The translations under genes were made by a program, and so were the position numbers. From assembly GCA_963422415.1 (NCBI GenBank), contig OY729430.1, forward strand, positions 1,612,001 through 1,676,000: 64,000 nucleotides of DNA. Direction: 5' to 3'. The number at the start of each line of letters is the position of its first letter. The stretch's first letter is position 1. Below the pieces are notes generated by a model. The model did not search any database. It was not told the origin of the DNA and worked only from the letters and a program-made list of their open reading frames with translations. Positions 38,076 to 45,564 of this stretch are shown in pieces. The stretch comes from Bin34 sp963422415. GTDB taxonomy: Bacteria; Chloroflexota; Anaerolineae; Caldilineales; Caldilineaceae.

Positions 38076-39041
38076 TCACCGCTCCCGATCGGCAGGAGTG
38101 GACCAGACCGCACCATTTTCCAGCCAAGTCTCCAGGACTAGGCCCACTCTCTCTAGACTCTCCGCGCTCACCTTGTCCAAGGTGTCGGACACCGTGTGCC
38201 AGTAGGGGTAGTCGAAGTCAATGATGGTGATGGCGGGAATGCCCATCCGCAGGAAAGGCACATGATCATCTATCAGCTGAAATCGGGGTTCGGGAATCAG
38301 AAACGAGTTATATCCGAGATCCGCCGCCTGGTTCCAAATGGCCTCCGACAGTTCCGGGGTCCCGCCCCGTTCCACGAAGATCTGTTGATCCCTGTCTCCG
38401 ACCATGTCCACGATAATCACAGCTTGTGGGGCGCGGCATCGAGGCTGATCCTCCAATGTGTCGGCATACGCCTGGGATCCCATGATCCAGAACCAGCCGG
38501 GGATGTTGCCGTTGTCTTCCGCGTCAAAGAAAGCCAGACAGATGGTGTGGCCGGTATCAGCCACATCCAGTACACGGGCCAGTTCCAGCAGTACCGCTAC
38601 CCCCGAAGCGCCATCATTCGCGCCGGGTACCGGTCTGTCCCGCAAACTCGGGGAGGGGTCCTCGTCGGCCACTATCCGCGAATCATAGTGGGCCCCGAGC
38701 AGCAGCTCCGGTCCCGAGCCGCGCGTGGCGATCACGTTCACTCCCGTATCTTCTGCACTGATAGGAAAGTTGTGGGTATGGACCTGCCATTCCATGGTCA
38801 CGAGCAGATCAGTCAGCCAATTGCGGAATCGGCGACTCGCCATGCTGCCGGTCGTTCGGGGGCCGAATTGCAGCTGCCGTTCCACATGCAGGAAGGCCTG
38901 CTCGCCATCAAACGGCGGTGAGCCTTCAATCAGCCGCCGCGCTTTGCCATAGCCCAACAGGCCACCATAGCCTAGGCAGGCAATGGTGATGAGGGCTATG
39001 AAGGCCTTGGGAAGGTACAGGGGACCCAGCAATGTCTGCAT
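38076..39041 (-). CDS. M28 family metallopeptidase / glutaminyl cyclase-like
   Basis: A 321-residue protein with an N-terminal membrane anchor (AFIALITIACLGYGGLLGYG) and an extracellular zinc-peptidase-fold domain. Zinc ligands are seen in GAHYDSR, PGANDGASG and FFDAEDNG, with the later DDHVPFLRMGIPAI and YWHTVSDTLDKV. The pattern is closest to M28 aminopeptidases and the related glutaminyl-peptide cyclotransferases; the two cannot be separated here. It starts 3 bp after the der stop on the same strand, so it is in the argF-lgt run. Confidence 0.86.
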   Translation of the reverse strand: MQTLLGPLYLPKAFIALITIACLGYGGLLGYGKARRLIEGSPPFDGEQAFLHVERQLQFGPRTTGSMASRRFRNWLTDLLVTMEWQVHTHNFPISAEDTGVNVIATRGSGPELLLGAHYDSRIVADEDPSPSLRDRPVPGANDGASGVAVLLELARVLDVADTGHTICLAFFDAEDNGNIPGWFWIMGSQAYADTLEDQPRCRAPQAVIIVDMVGDRDQQIFVERGGTPELSEAIWNQAADLGYNSFLIPEPRFQLIDDHVPFLRMGIPAITIIDFDYPYWHTVSDTLDKVSAESLERVGLVLETWLENGAVWSTPADRER

Positions 39042-39044
39042 GAT

Positions 39045-40421
39045 TCAGGCTCCCGGTCCGTTTCTGCCTGAGCGACTACGGGTGCGGAATTGCAGTGAAA
39101 TGGGAGTGCCAAGGAACGGCAACTCCTGGCGAATGGCGTTCTCGATATAGCGTTCGTAGGAAAAATGGACCAGCTTGCTGTTGTTGACAAAGATCACGAA
39201 GGTGGGAGGGGCTACGTGCACCTGCGTGCCGTAATACAGACGCAAGGGTTGACCATTGCGAGACGGTGGAGCTCCGCTGAGATAGGCCTTCTGCAGCAAT
39301 TGATTGAACGGCCCCGTGCCCACGCGCGTAGTGCGGGCCGCCTGCACCTCCAAGGCCAAGGGCAAAATGCGATGCACTCGCTGCCGCGTCAGGGCGCTGA
39401 CGAAAACCAGCGGCGCATAAGGCAGGAACTTGAGATCGGAACGCACCCTTTTTTCGAATTCCAGCATGGTGTGTTCATCTCGTTCAATGGCGTCCCATTT
39501 GTTCACCAGGAGAATGACCCCCTTGCGCCGCTCCTCGATCATGCCGGCAATGTGCGCGTCCTGTGCCATGACTCCATCTTGAGCGTCCAGCATCAACAGG
39601 CACACCTGGGCCCGGTCGATGCTGCGCGCACTGCGCAAGACACTGTATTTCTCGATGCCGCGCTCCACACGCCCGCGGCGGCGAATGCCGGCCGTGTCAA
39701 TCAGCGTGATCCGTTGCCGGTGATAGACGATTTCGGTGTCCACCGGATCCCGCGTGGTGCATGGAATGGCGCTGGTAATGGCGCGTTCCTCCTGCAGAAA
39801 GGAATTGAGCAGACTGCTCTTGCCTACGTTGGGGCGTCCTACAATGGCAATCTCCAAACCCGGGGCCTTTGCGGCCACCGCCGACTCGGCCTCGAGCTGG
39901 GGCACAAGCTGGTCCAGCAGCTCCGCGACGCCGTCGCCATGCAAGGCCGAGACGGGATGGGGTTCGTCCAATCCCAGCCGCCAGAACTCCGCCGCCGCCA
40001 ATACCCGTTCTTCCGTTTCGGCCTTGTTGACCACCACCAGCGCGGGCTTCTGGTGGCGGCGCAGCAGACGTGCGATCCGTTCATCGGACGGCGAGAGTCC
40101 TTCCTTGACATCCACCAGGAAGAGAATGACATTGGCCTCGGCCAGCGCAATTTCAATTTGTGCATAAATGGGATCGTGGAACTTCTGCAGGTTTTCCCGG
40201 TGGGCCCCGCTCTCTTGATCCGCCTGGCTCTGGAACCAAATGCCCCCCATATCCACAATCCCAAACTCCAGCCCCAGCCATTCACAGGTGCCATACAGGC
40301 GATCCCGGGTGGTGCCCGGCACATCTTCCACGATAGCGGTGCGCGTGCCCACAAGTCGATTGAAGAGAGTGGACTTGCCCACGTTGGGGCGGCCTATCAG
40401 TGCGACGAGAGATTTCGACAT
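39045..40421 (-). CDS. der: Ribosome biogenesis GTPase Der (EngA)
   Basis: Der is an essential GTPase with two GTPase domains that helps 50S subunit assembly. The 458-residue protein has both: GRPNVGKSTLFNRL at the start with DVPGTTRD, and GRPNVGKSSLLNSFL in the middle with IDTAGIRRRGR. The KH-like domain forms the C-terminus (AIRQELPFLGTPISLQFRTR). I chose ATG 40421 (MSKSLVALIGRPN); a longer upstream frame overlaps the ybbR gene. It sits between ybbR and the M28 gene with short gaps on either side. Confidence 0.94.
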   Translation of the reverse strand: MSKSLVALIGRPNVGKSTLFNRLVGTRTAIVEDVPGTTRDRLYGTCEWLGLEFGIVDMGGIWFQSQADQESGAHRENLQKFHDPIYAQIEIALAEANVILFLVDVKEGLSPSDERIARLLRRHQKPALVVVNKAETEERVLAAAEFWRLGLDEPHPVSALHGDGVAELLDQLVPQLEAESAVAAKAPGLEIAIVGRPNVGKSSLLNSFLQEERAITSAIPCTTRDPVDTEIVYHRQRITLIDTAGIRRRGRVERGIEKYSVLRSARSIDRAQVCLLMLDAQDGVMAQDAHIAGMIEERRKGVILLVNKWDAIERDEHTMLEFEKRVRSDLKFLPYAPLVFVSALTRQRVHRILPLALEVQAARTTRVGTGPFNQLLQKAYLSGAPPSRNGQPLRLYYGTQVHVAPPTFVIFVNNSKLVHFSYERYIENAIRQELPFLGTPISLQFRTRSRSGRNGPGA

Positions 40422-40440
40422 GAGAGATGCAGGGAGTGTA

Positions 40441-41823
40441 CTAGGGTTCCGCTTCCTGGGCGGGCGGGACGCCAACCCGCAATTCCAATTGCGGCGGATC
40501 GTGGCTCACCATGGCAATGAGGCTTGAGGATTCCACATCCGGGTCACGGAAGATGAAGCTCGAGGCTCTCAAACTGTAGTTGCCTGCTTCCTGAGGACAG
40601 TCATACAGCGCCTGCCACGTGAAGTCGCCCGCGGCCTGCCTTGCATGCAATTGATTGAAGGCTTCGAAGGGCCCCCGCAAGTGCAGAAAGATGGGCGCGA
40701 AATCGTAGGTCACGTCCGGATTGTCCTGTAGACAAACCGCTTCGGCCCGCAGGGTGTTGTCCAGAATGACATGATCCACTTCCCAAGTGAAGGTGACTTC
40801 CGCGATGTTGCTGGTGGTGCCGGGCGGTATCACCAGCGTGGCCGTCACCGCCGTGGTGCGAGTCAGCGGATCCGGTGGATCCGCCAACTGGACCAACAGC
40901 GGATCTGCCACGCGGCTCAGGACCTCTTCGGGACCCTGCAGAATGACAAACTCGGGATCACTTTGCATTTCCGTCAACAGATACCCACTGACCACTTCGA
41001 CTTGGGTTTCGGGCAACACCCGCACTTGCCGCGTATTGGGCAGGGGCGAATAACGGAGAGTGGCCACCAAGGAGCTGGGACTGATGTCCAGCTCCGTCAG
41101 GGCATTGCCCTCCACATCCATGATTTGAATGGGAACGGGCATCTCGAACCCTTCTTGCTGTGGACTGAACACGTAGGAATAAAGAGGAATATAGGCCACG
41201 GCGCGCACGGCCCGGCGCACCAGTTCCTCGGGACCCGTGAGCGTGACATACTGAACGTTCAGGGACAGGTTTTCCAAGTCGAAGCCGTCGGGCACTTCTC
41301 CAACTTGCTCTTGCGACACCGGCAGGATCTGGCTTACGCGCTCCCCGGCATTGAGATCTCCTTGGGACACAAGGGCCGCGAACGGAATGGCCAGGTGACA
41401 GGGATCCCCGGGACGGGCGGAAGTCAGCCGGTAATCCAGCACGTGCAGTGGTCCTTGGCGGGTTTCCAGGCGACACAGGAAGAGCGGGCCATCCGCATCT
41501 GGATTGGTTTCCGAATTTTGCGGAGCCATGGATACGTTCAGGTATTGATGAAACGGGCTGTTCAGATCCTCCCACACGCTGCGCGGCGCGCGCAAGCGTA
41601 CCGTCAGGGTGTCTGTGATGCTGTCGCAAGACAACGGAGCCACATTCACTTCCGGGCAGGGAATGGGCGTGTTGGTCACGGTGCGCACGATCATGGGATC
41701 CTGTTGATTGACAATGGATAGCCACATGAAGACGGCGGCCGCCAATGAGACCAGCAGGCGTTGGGCCCGGCGCATCCACAGGCTCTTGCCCCGTCCCCGT
41801 ATAGACAGGAATTGACTAGCCAT
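40441..41823 (-). CDS. YbbR-domain protein (CdaR-like regulator of CdaA)
   Basis: A protein of 460 residues with one N-terminal membrane helix (LLVSLAAAVFMWLSIV) followed by several YbbR beta repeats outside the cell (for example VNVAPLSCDSITDTLTVRLR and VTLTGPEELVRRAVRAVAYI). CdaR proteins of this type bind and modulate the diadenylate cyclase CdaA. The start overlaps the end of cdaA by 8 nt, as in the conserved cdaA-cdaR operon of Gram-positive-type bacteria. A third gene of that operon, glmM, is not present. Confidence 0.88.
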   Translation of the reverse strand: MASQFLSIRGRGKSLWMRRAQRLLVSLAAAVFMWLSIVNQQDPMIVRTVTNTPIPCPEVNVAPLSCDSITDTLTVRLRAPRSVWEDLNSPFHQYLNVSMAPQNSETNPDADGPLFLCRLETRQGPLHVLDYRLTSARPGDPCHLAIPFAALVSQGDLNAGERVSQILPVSQEQVGEVPDGFDLENLSLNVQYVTLTGPEELVRRAVRAVAYIPLYSYVFSPQQEGFEMPVPIQIMDVEGNALTELDISPSSLVATLRYSPLPNTRQVRVLPETQVEVVSGYLLTEMQSDPEFVILQGPEEVLSRVADPLLVQLADPPDPLTRTTAVTATLVIPPGTTSNIAEVTFTWEVDHVILDNTLRAEAVCLQDNPDVTYDFAPIFLHLRGPFEAFNQLHARQAAGDFTWQALYDCPQEAGNYSLRASSFIFRDPDVESSSLIAMVSHDPPQLELRVGVPPAQEAEP

Positions 41824-42700
41824 GGGACTGTGCTGCCACGGCGGGCTGCTCCGCATGGCTCAACATCTGATACAGCTCGATCTGCAGGGCCTCGGGCTCC
41901 AGCCTTGTCAGTTGTCCGCCATGTGACAGTTCAATTTCTCCGGTTTCCTCCGAAACCAGTACACACAGGGCGTCGGTGTGCCGGGTAATGGCGGCGGCCG
42001 CCATGTGCCGAGAGCCGGAGTGGCGCTGGAGGTGGGAGGCGGATTGGGGGGCGTCGTCCTTGATTTCAAAGAGCACGTTGGCCCTTTCGATGCGGCCATC
42101 ACGCAGAATCACCGCGCCATCGTGGATCTGGGAGTTCTTTTCAAAAACGAGATTGAGGAGCGAGTCCACACACAGCGCATCCATGGTCGTACCTTCATTG
42201 AGGGTGGTCGCCAGTCGATCTTGGCCGGGAATGACCACCAGAGCCCCCAGTCGCTGTTGCTGCAGGTAGCGCACCGAGCTGATCAGTTCGTCAATGAATC
42301 CGAGATCGCTGGATCCGGATCGCACTCTCCTTTGGAACAGACGATCCCAGAACGCGGCCCCCGTGCCGAACTCCTTGAACAGGTCCTGGATTTCATGCTG
42401 GAAGATGATGGGGATCGAAACCAGAATGACCAGAAAACTGTTGGCGATGATCCAATTCAGAGCTGTCAGGCCCTGAAAGGCCGTGACTACTGACAGGAGC
42501 ACCAGAATCAGCAGCAGGCCATTCAGCAAGTGCCGGACTGGCGACTTTGCCAGCTGGCTCAGAATTACGAAGATGAATCCGCACAGCAGCGCGATATCCA
42601 GCAGATTCAGTGGTTCTTGAACACGCTGGAAATTGGCCAGCAGATTGGTCAGTGCCGAATCGGTGCGATACAGTTCGTTGAAGGTGGCCAGCGGATCCAT
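41816..42700 (-). CDS. cdaA: Diadenylate cyclase CdaA
   Basis: CdaA makes cyclic di-AMP from two ATP at the membrane, controlling potassium and osmotic balance and cell-wall state. The 294-residue protein has three N-terminal membrane helices (IALLCGFIFVILSQL, LLNGLLLILVLLSVV, FLVILVSIPIIF) and a DAC domain. The DAC motif DGAVILRDGRI is intact. The usual RHR motif reads GSRHMAAAAI, with Met at the third place. I chose ATG 42700, with GAGG a few bases upstream; a GTG at 42730 overlaps argF. It follows argF on the same strand. Confidence 0.9.
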   Translation of the reverse strand: MDPLATFNELYRTDSALTNLLANFQRVQEPLNLLDIALLCGFIFVILSQLAKSPVRHLLNGLLLILVLLSVVTAFQGLTALNWIIANSFLVILVSIPIIFQHEIQDLFKEFGTGAAFWDRLFQRRVRSGSSDLGFIDELISSVRYLQQQRLGALVVIPGQDRLATTLNEGTTMDALCVDSLLNLVFEKNSQIHDGAVILRDGRIERANVLFEIKDDAPQSASHLQRHSGSRHMAAAAITRHTDALCVLVSEETGEIELSHGGQLTRLEPEALQIELYQMLSHAEQPAVAAQSHG

Positions 42701-42704
42701 CGCC

Positions 42705-43655
42705 TCAAGGGGTGGGGAGTGGCTCGCCACCCAACAAGTGAGCCAACAGGGCCTTTTGTGTATGCAAGCGGTTGTGCGCCTGTGGAAAAACCCGACTGTG
42801 GGGACCGTCCATGACTTCGTCTGAAATCTCTTCCCCTCTGTGGGCAGGCAGGCAGTGCATCACGATGGCCTTCGGATTCCGGGTGCGCTGCAACAGCTGG
42901 GCATCCACCTGGTACGCCGCCAAGTCCTGCAGGCGGCGGGATCGGTCCGCTTCCTGACCCATGCTGACAAATACGTCTGTATAGACTACATCGGCCTCGG
43001 CTACGCCCTCCAAGTCGGCGGTCACCTGTACCTCGGCGTCGATGCGGTCCAGAAAGTCCGCCTGCGGCTGGTATGCCTCGGGCGCCACGATCCGCAATTC
43101 CAAATCCAGCAGCTGGCCGGCCTCGAGCAGGCTGTGGCACACGTTGGAATCGCCATCTCCGACATAGACTATTTTCAGGCCCTGCAGCCCTGGCCAGTTC
43201 GGACTGGCCCAGTGGGACCCGAATTCCTGCGCCAAGGTGTACATGTCGGCCAAGGCCTGGCAGGGATGGGTAGCCATGCTCAAGCCGTTGATCACCGGCA
43301 CCTGTGCGTGCTCCATCAGATCCAGAATGTGCCGATGGTCGAATACGCGGGCCATGATGCCATCGGCATACCCGGACAGCACGCGGGCCACGTCCGGCGC
43401 GGTTTCCCGATCTCCCAGGCCCACCTCGGTCGGGCTCAAGTAAGAGGCATGGCCCCCCAGCTGCAGCATCCCGGTCTCGAAGCTGACACGGGTGCGCAAA
43501 CTGGGCTTCATGAAGACCATGGCCAAATGTTTGCCTTGGAGGATGGGGTGGTTCTGGCCCCGGACTTCCCTGTCACGCTGTAGAAACCGGGTCAGCCGCA
43601 GCAACCCAATCATCTCGAATCGGGTCAGATTGCAAATATCCCCAAAATGTCGCAT
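42705..43655 (-). CDS. argF: Ornithine carbamoyltransferase
   Basis: This enzyme combines ornithine and carbamoyl phosphate into citrulline (EC 2.1.3.3) in arginine synthesis. The 316-residue protein has KPSLRTRVSFE (phosphate-binding motif, SLRTR instead of STRTR), MATHPCQALADMYT, and the ornithine motifs GDGDSNVCHSLL and MHCLPAHRGEEIS with the reactive cysteine. The last two favour ornithine over acetylornithine. It is the first gene of the minus-strand run, with no other arg genes nearby. Confidence 0.92.
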   Translation of the reverse strand: MRHFGDICNLTRFEMIGLLRLTRFLQRDREVRGQNHPILQGKHLAMVFMKPSLRTRVSFETGMLQLGGHASYLSPTEVGLGDRETAPDVARVLSGYADGIMARVFDHRHILDLMEHAQVPVINGLSMATHPCQALADMYTLAQEFGSHWASPNWPGLQGLKIVYVGDGDSNVCHSLLEAGQLLDLELRIVAPEAYQPQADFLDRIDAEVQVTADLEGVAEADVVYTDVFVSMGQEADRSRRLQDLAAYQVDAQLLQRTRNPKAIVMHCLPAHRGEEISDEVMDGPHSRVFPQAHNRLHTQKALLAHLLGGEPLPTP

Positions 43656-43955
43656 GGGAATGGCCTCTCACAATGCAGTCCGCAGAGTTGCTCGCACCAG
43701 CGGGGGAACTCCATTCGGCTTTGGCGAACCAGTCCTTTGAGGGGCTGGCAAGGGACTCTCCTTGTCCAAGAAGGATAACATTCTCCTAGGGGCGTCATGC
43801 GTATCCATGCCCATCATGATCAGGGAGATTGTGTCCAGCGATCGGATTGCTGGAACCGTGCAAGGGGGCTGCGACATACCGCAGAGCCCGGCGTGCCATG
43901 GCGCCGGACAAGACAGGGTCCTTGCGAGGCTACGGCTGCCGGGGCGGCTGGCAAT

Positions 43956-43990
43956 CGATACGCCATCCTGTCCGTATGGATAGCGTATCG
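43956..43990. other. Inverted repeat, operator or terminator candidate
   Basis: CGATACGC (43956-43963) and GCGTATCG (43983-43990) are perfect 8-bp arms. After one mismatch the pairing continues inward for 4 bp (ATCC/GGAT). It could be a protein-binding dyad or a transcript hairpin about 300 bp upstream of argF. Confidence 0.4.
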
Positions 43991-44040
43991 CAAGCGGGAA
44001 AGATGGTCAGGTATGTGCCGCCGCACGCCTGATTCCCTCC

Positions 44041-44059
44041 TCCGGCCTCTGAGGCCGGA
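44041..44059 (-). terminator. Hairpin after the amylase gene
   Basis: TCCGGCCT and AGGCCGGA form an 8-bp stem with a 3-nt loop, 19 bp past the amylase stop on the minus strand. It lacks a T-run, so termination is only suggested. Confidence 0.4.
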
Positions 44060-44077
44060 CACGATCTGGCGGCGCGG

Positions 44078-45556
44078 TCAGTCTTGGCGCAACAGGATCC
44101 GCAGGCTGCGCCCCTCAAGCGTAAAGGGGTCGGAAGAGCCGTTCTGGCTATGGACAAAGGCTCCGTTGGCCCCGTCCCGGAGGATCAACGCCTGCTGGGG
44201 GCCATAGGGATCCTTGATCTGCACCTGCACCGGTGCATGGCCGACATTGAAGACGACATAGACCAGTTCCCGATCCAGGAAGCGCTTGAAGACATATACG
44301 TCTTCATGCGCCTGCAGCGAGGCGTAGCGTCCCTCCCGCAACACGCGATGCGCGCGTCGGAGCCCTGTCAGCCATTTTACATGGGCCAGCACGTCTTGCT
44401 GCCACAGGGATTCGTTGTGCCACGGGAAGGCCTGGCGACAATCCGGGTCGGCAGCGCCGTCCATGCCGATTTCCGTGCCGTAATAGATGAGAGGCGTCCC
44501 TGCCATGGTCATCTGAAACCCCTGCATCAGCTTCAGGGCACTCTTGTCTCCCCCCGCCAGATGCAGCATGCGGGGCATGTCGTGGCTGTCCAGATAGTTG
44601 AGATTGCACTGGGTAAATTCCCAGTCATGGCGCCGGACCATCTGATTCACCTGATCGGCAAATTCGGCCGCGTCCAAACGTCGTACCGCATGGCCATTCA
44701 AGTCCATGGGCTCTGCCGGCAAGGCTTCGCGGGCGAAGAATCCCAGAGCGTGGCGGCCCAGCGCATAGTTGGTGATGCCATCGAACCGGTCGCCGTCCAG
44801 CCAGCCCTTGCCTGTGCCCCAAATTTCGCCCACGATATAGGCCTCGGGGTTTATGCGCTTGACTCGACGACGGAACTCCTCCCAAAAGCCGGACACCTGT
44901 ATCTCTTCGGGTACGTCCAACCGCCATCCATCTATGCCCTTCTCGGTCCAAAACTCCACCGCCTGCCACAGGTATGCCTGCACGTCTGGATTCTCGAGGC
45001 GCAACTTGGGCAGGGCCGGCAAGTCCCACCAGGCGGCATAGTTCTGTTGGCCAGCCGCTCCGGAGTAGGGGCGCAAGGGCCAGTCGTGGATATAGAACCA
45101 GTCTACGTACGGGGAGGAACGACCATTTTCCAGCACGTGATGAAAGGCCCAAAAGCCGCGGCTGACATGGTTGAAGACTCCATCTAGGATCAGGCGCATG
45201 CCCCGGGCGTGCAGGGCGTGCAGCAGATCGATGAATGCCTCCATGCCCCCCAGCAGGGGATCGATGGAGAAATAGTCGTACGTGTGATACCTGTGGGGCG
45301 CAGCCGAGGTGAAGATGGGATTCAGGTACAAGGCCGTGACATTGAGCGCCTGGAGATAGTCCAGTTTCTCCACGATCCCCTGTAGGTTGCCCCCTTGGTA
45401 ACTGTAGAAACTGGGCTTGGCGCCCCACTCTTCAAACTGGAGACGGGGTGCGCTTTCGCTCCGTTGGCTCCGTCGGAATCGGTCGGGGAAAATCTGGTAG
45501 AAGATGCTGTTCCTGACCCATGGCGGAGTCAGGCTGATTGGACCGGAAACAGACAT
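44078..45556 (-). CDS. GH13 alpha-amylase / neopullulanase-like
   Basis: A glycoside hydrolase family 13 enzyme of 492 residues acting on alpha-glucans or maltodextrins. The four conserved regions are visible: DGVFNHV, GWRLDVPEEI with the nucleophile Asp, VGEIWG with the acid/base Glu, and NYLDSHD. The catalytic barrel starts near residue 15 (SIFYQIFPDRFRRS), so the N-terminal starch-binding domain of classical neopullulanases is missing. There is no signal peptide, so it probably works in the cytoplasm on imported or stored dextrins. It starts 8 bp after the dinG stop. Confidence 0.9.
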   Translation of the reverse strand: MSVSGPISLTPPWVRNSIFYQIFPDRFRRSQRSESAPRLQFEEWGAKPSFYSYQGGNLQGIVEKLDYLQALNVTALYLNPIFTSAAPHRYHTYDYFSIDPLLGGMEAFIDLLHALHARGMRLILDGVFNHVSRGFWAFHHVLENGRSSPYVDWFYIHDWPLRPYSGAAGQQNYAAWWDLPALPKLRLENPDVQAYLWQAVEFWTEKGIDGWRLDVPEEIQVSGFWEEFRRRVKRINPEAYIVGEIWGTGKGWLDGDRFDGITNYALGRHALGFFAREALPAEPMDLNGHAVRRLDAAEFADQVNQMVRRHDWEFTQCNLNYLDSHDMPRMLHLAGGDKSALKLMQGFQMTMAGTPLIYYGTEIGMDGAADPDCRQAFPWHNESLWQQDVLAHVKWLTGLRRAHRVLREGRYASLQAHEDVYVFKRFLDRELVYVVFNVGHAPVQVQIKDPYGPQQALILRDGANGAFVHSQNGSSDPFTLEGRSLRILLRQD

Positions 45557-45564
45557 GGGGTGCG

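Larger units (their letters stand above)
43656..44077. other. Intergenic stretch with a dyad element
   Basis: No convincing gene is visible between argF and the amylase gene, which both read leftward. The region holds two hairpin-forming sequences, described separately, and presumably the argF promoter. Short open frames here lack homology. Confidence 0.55.
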
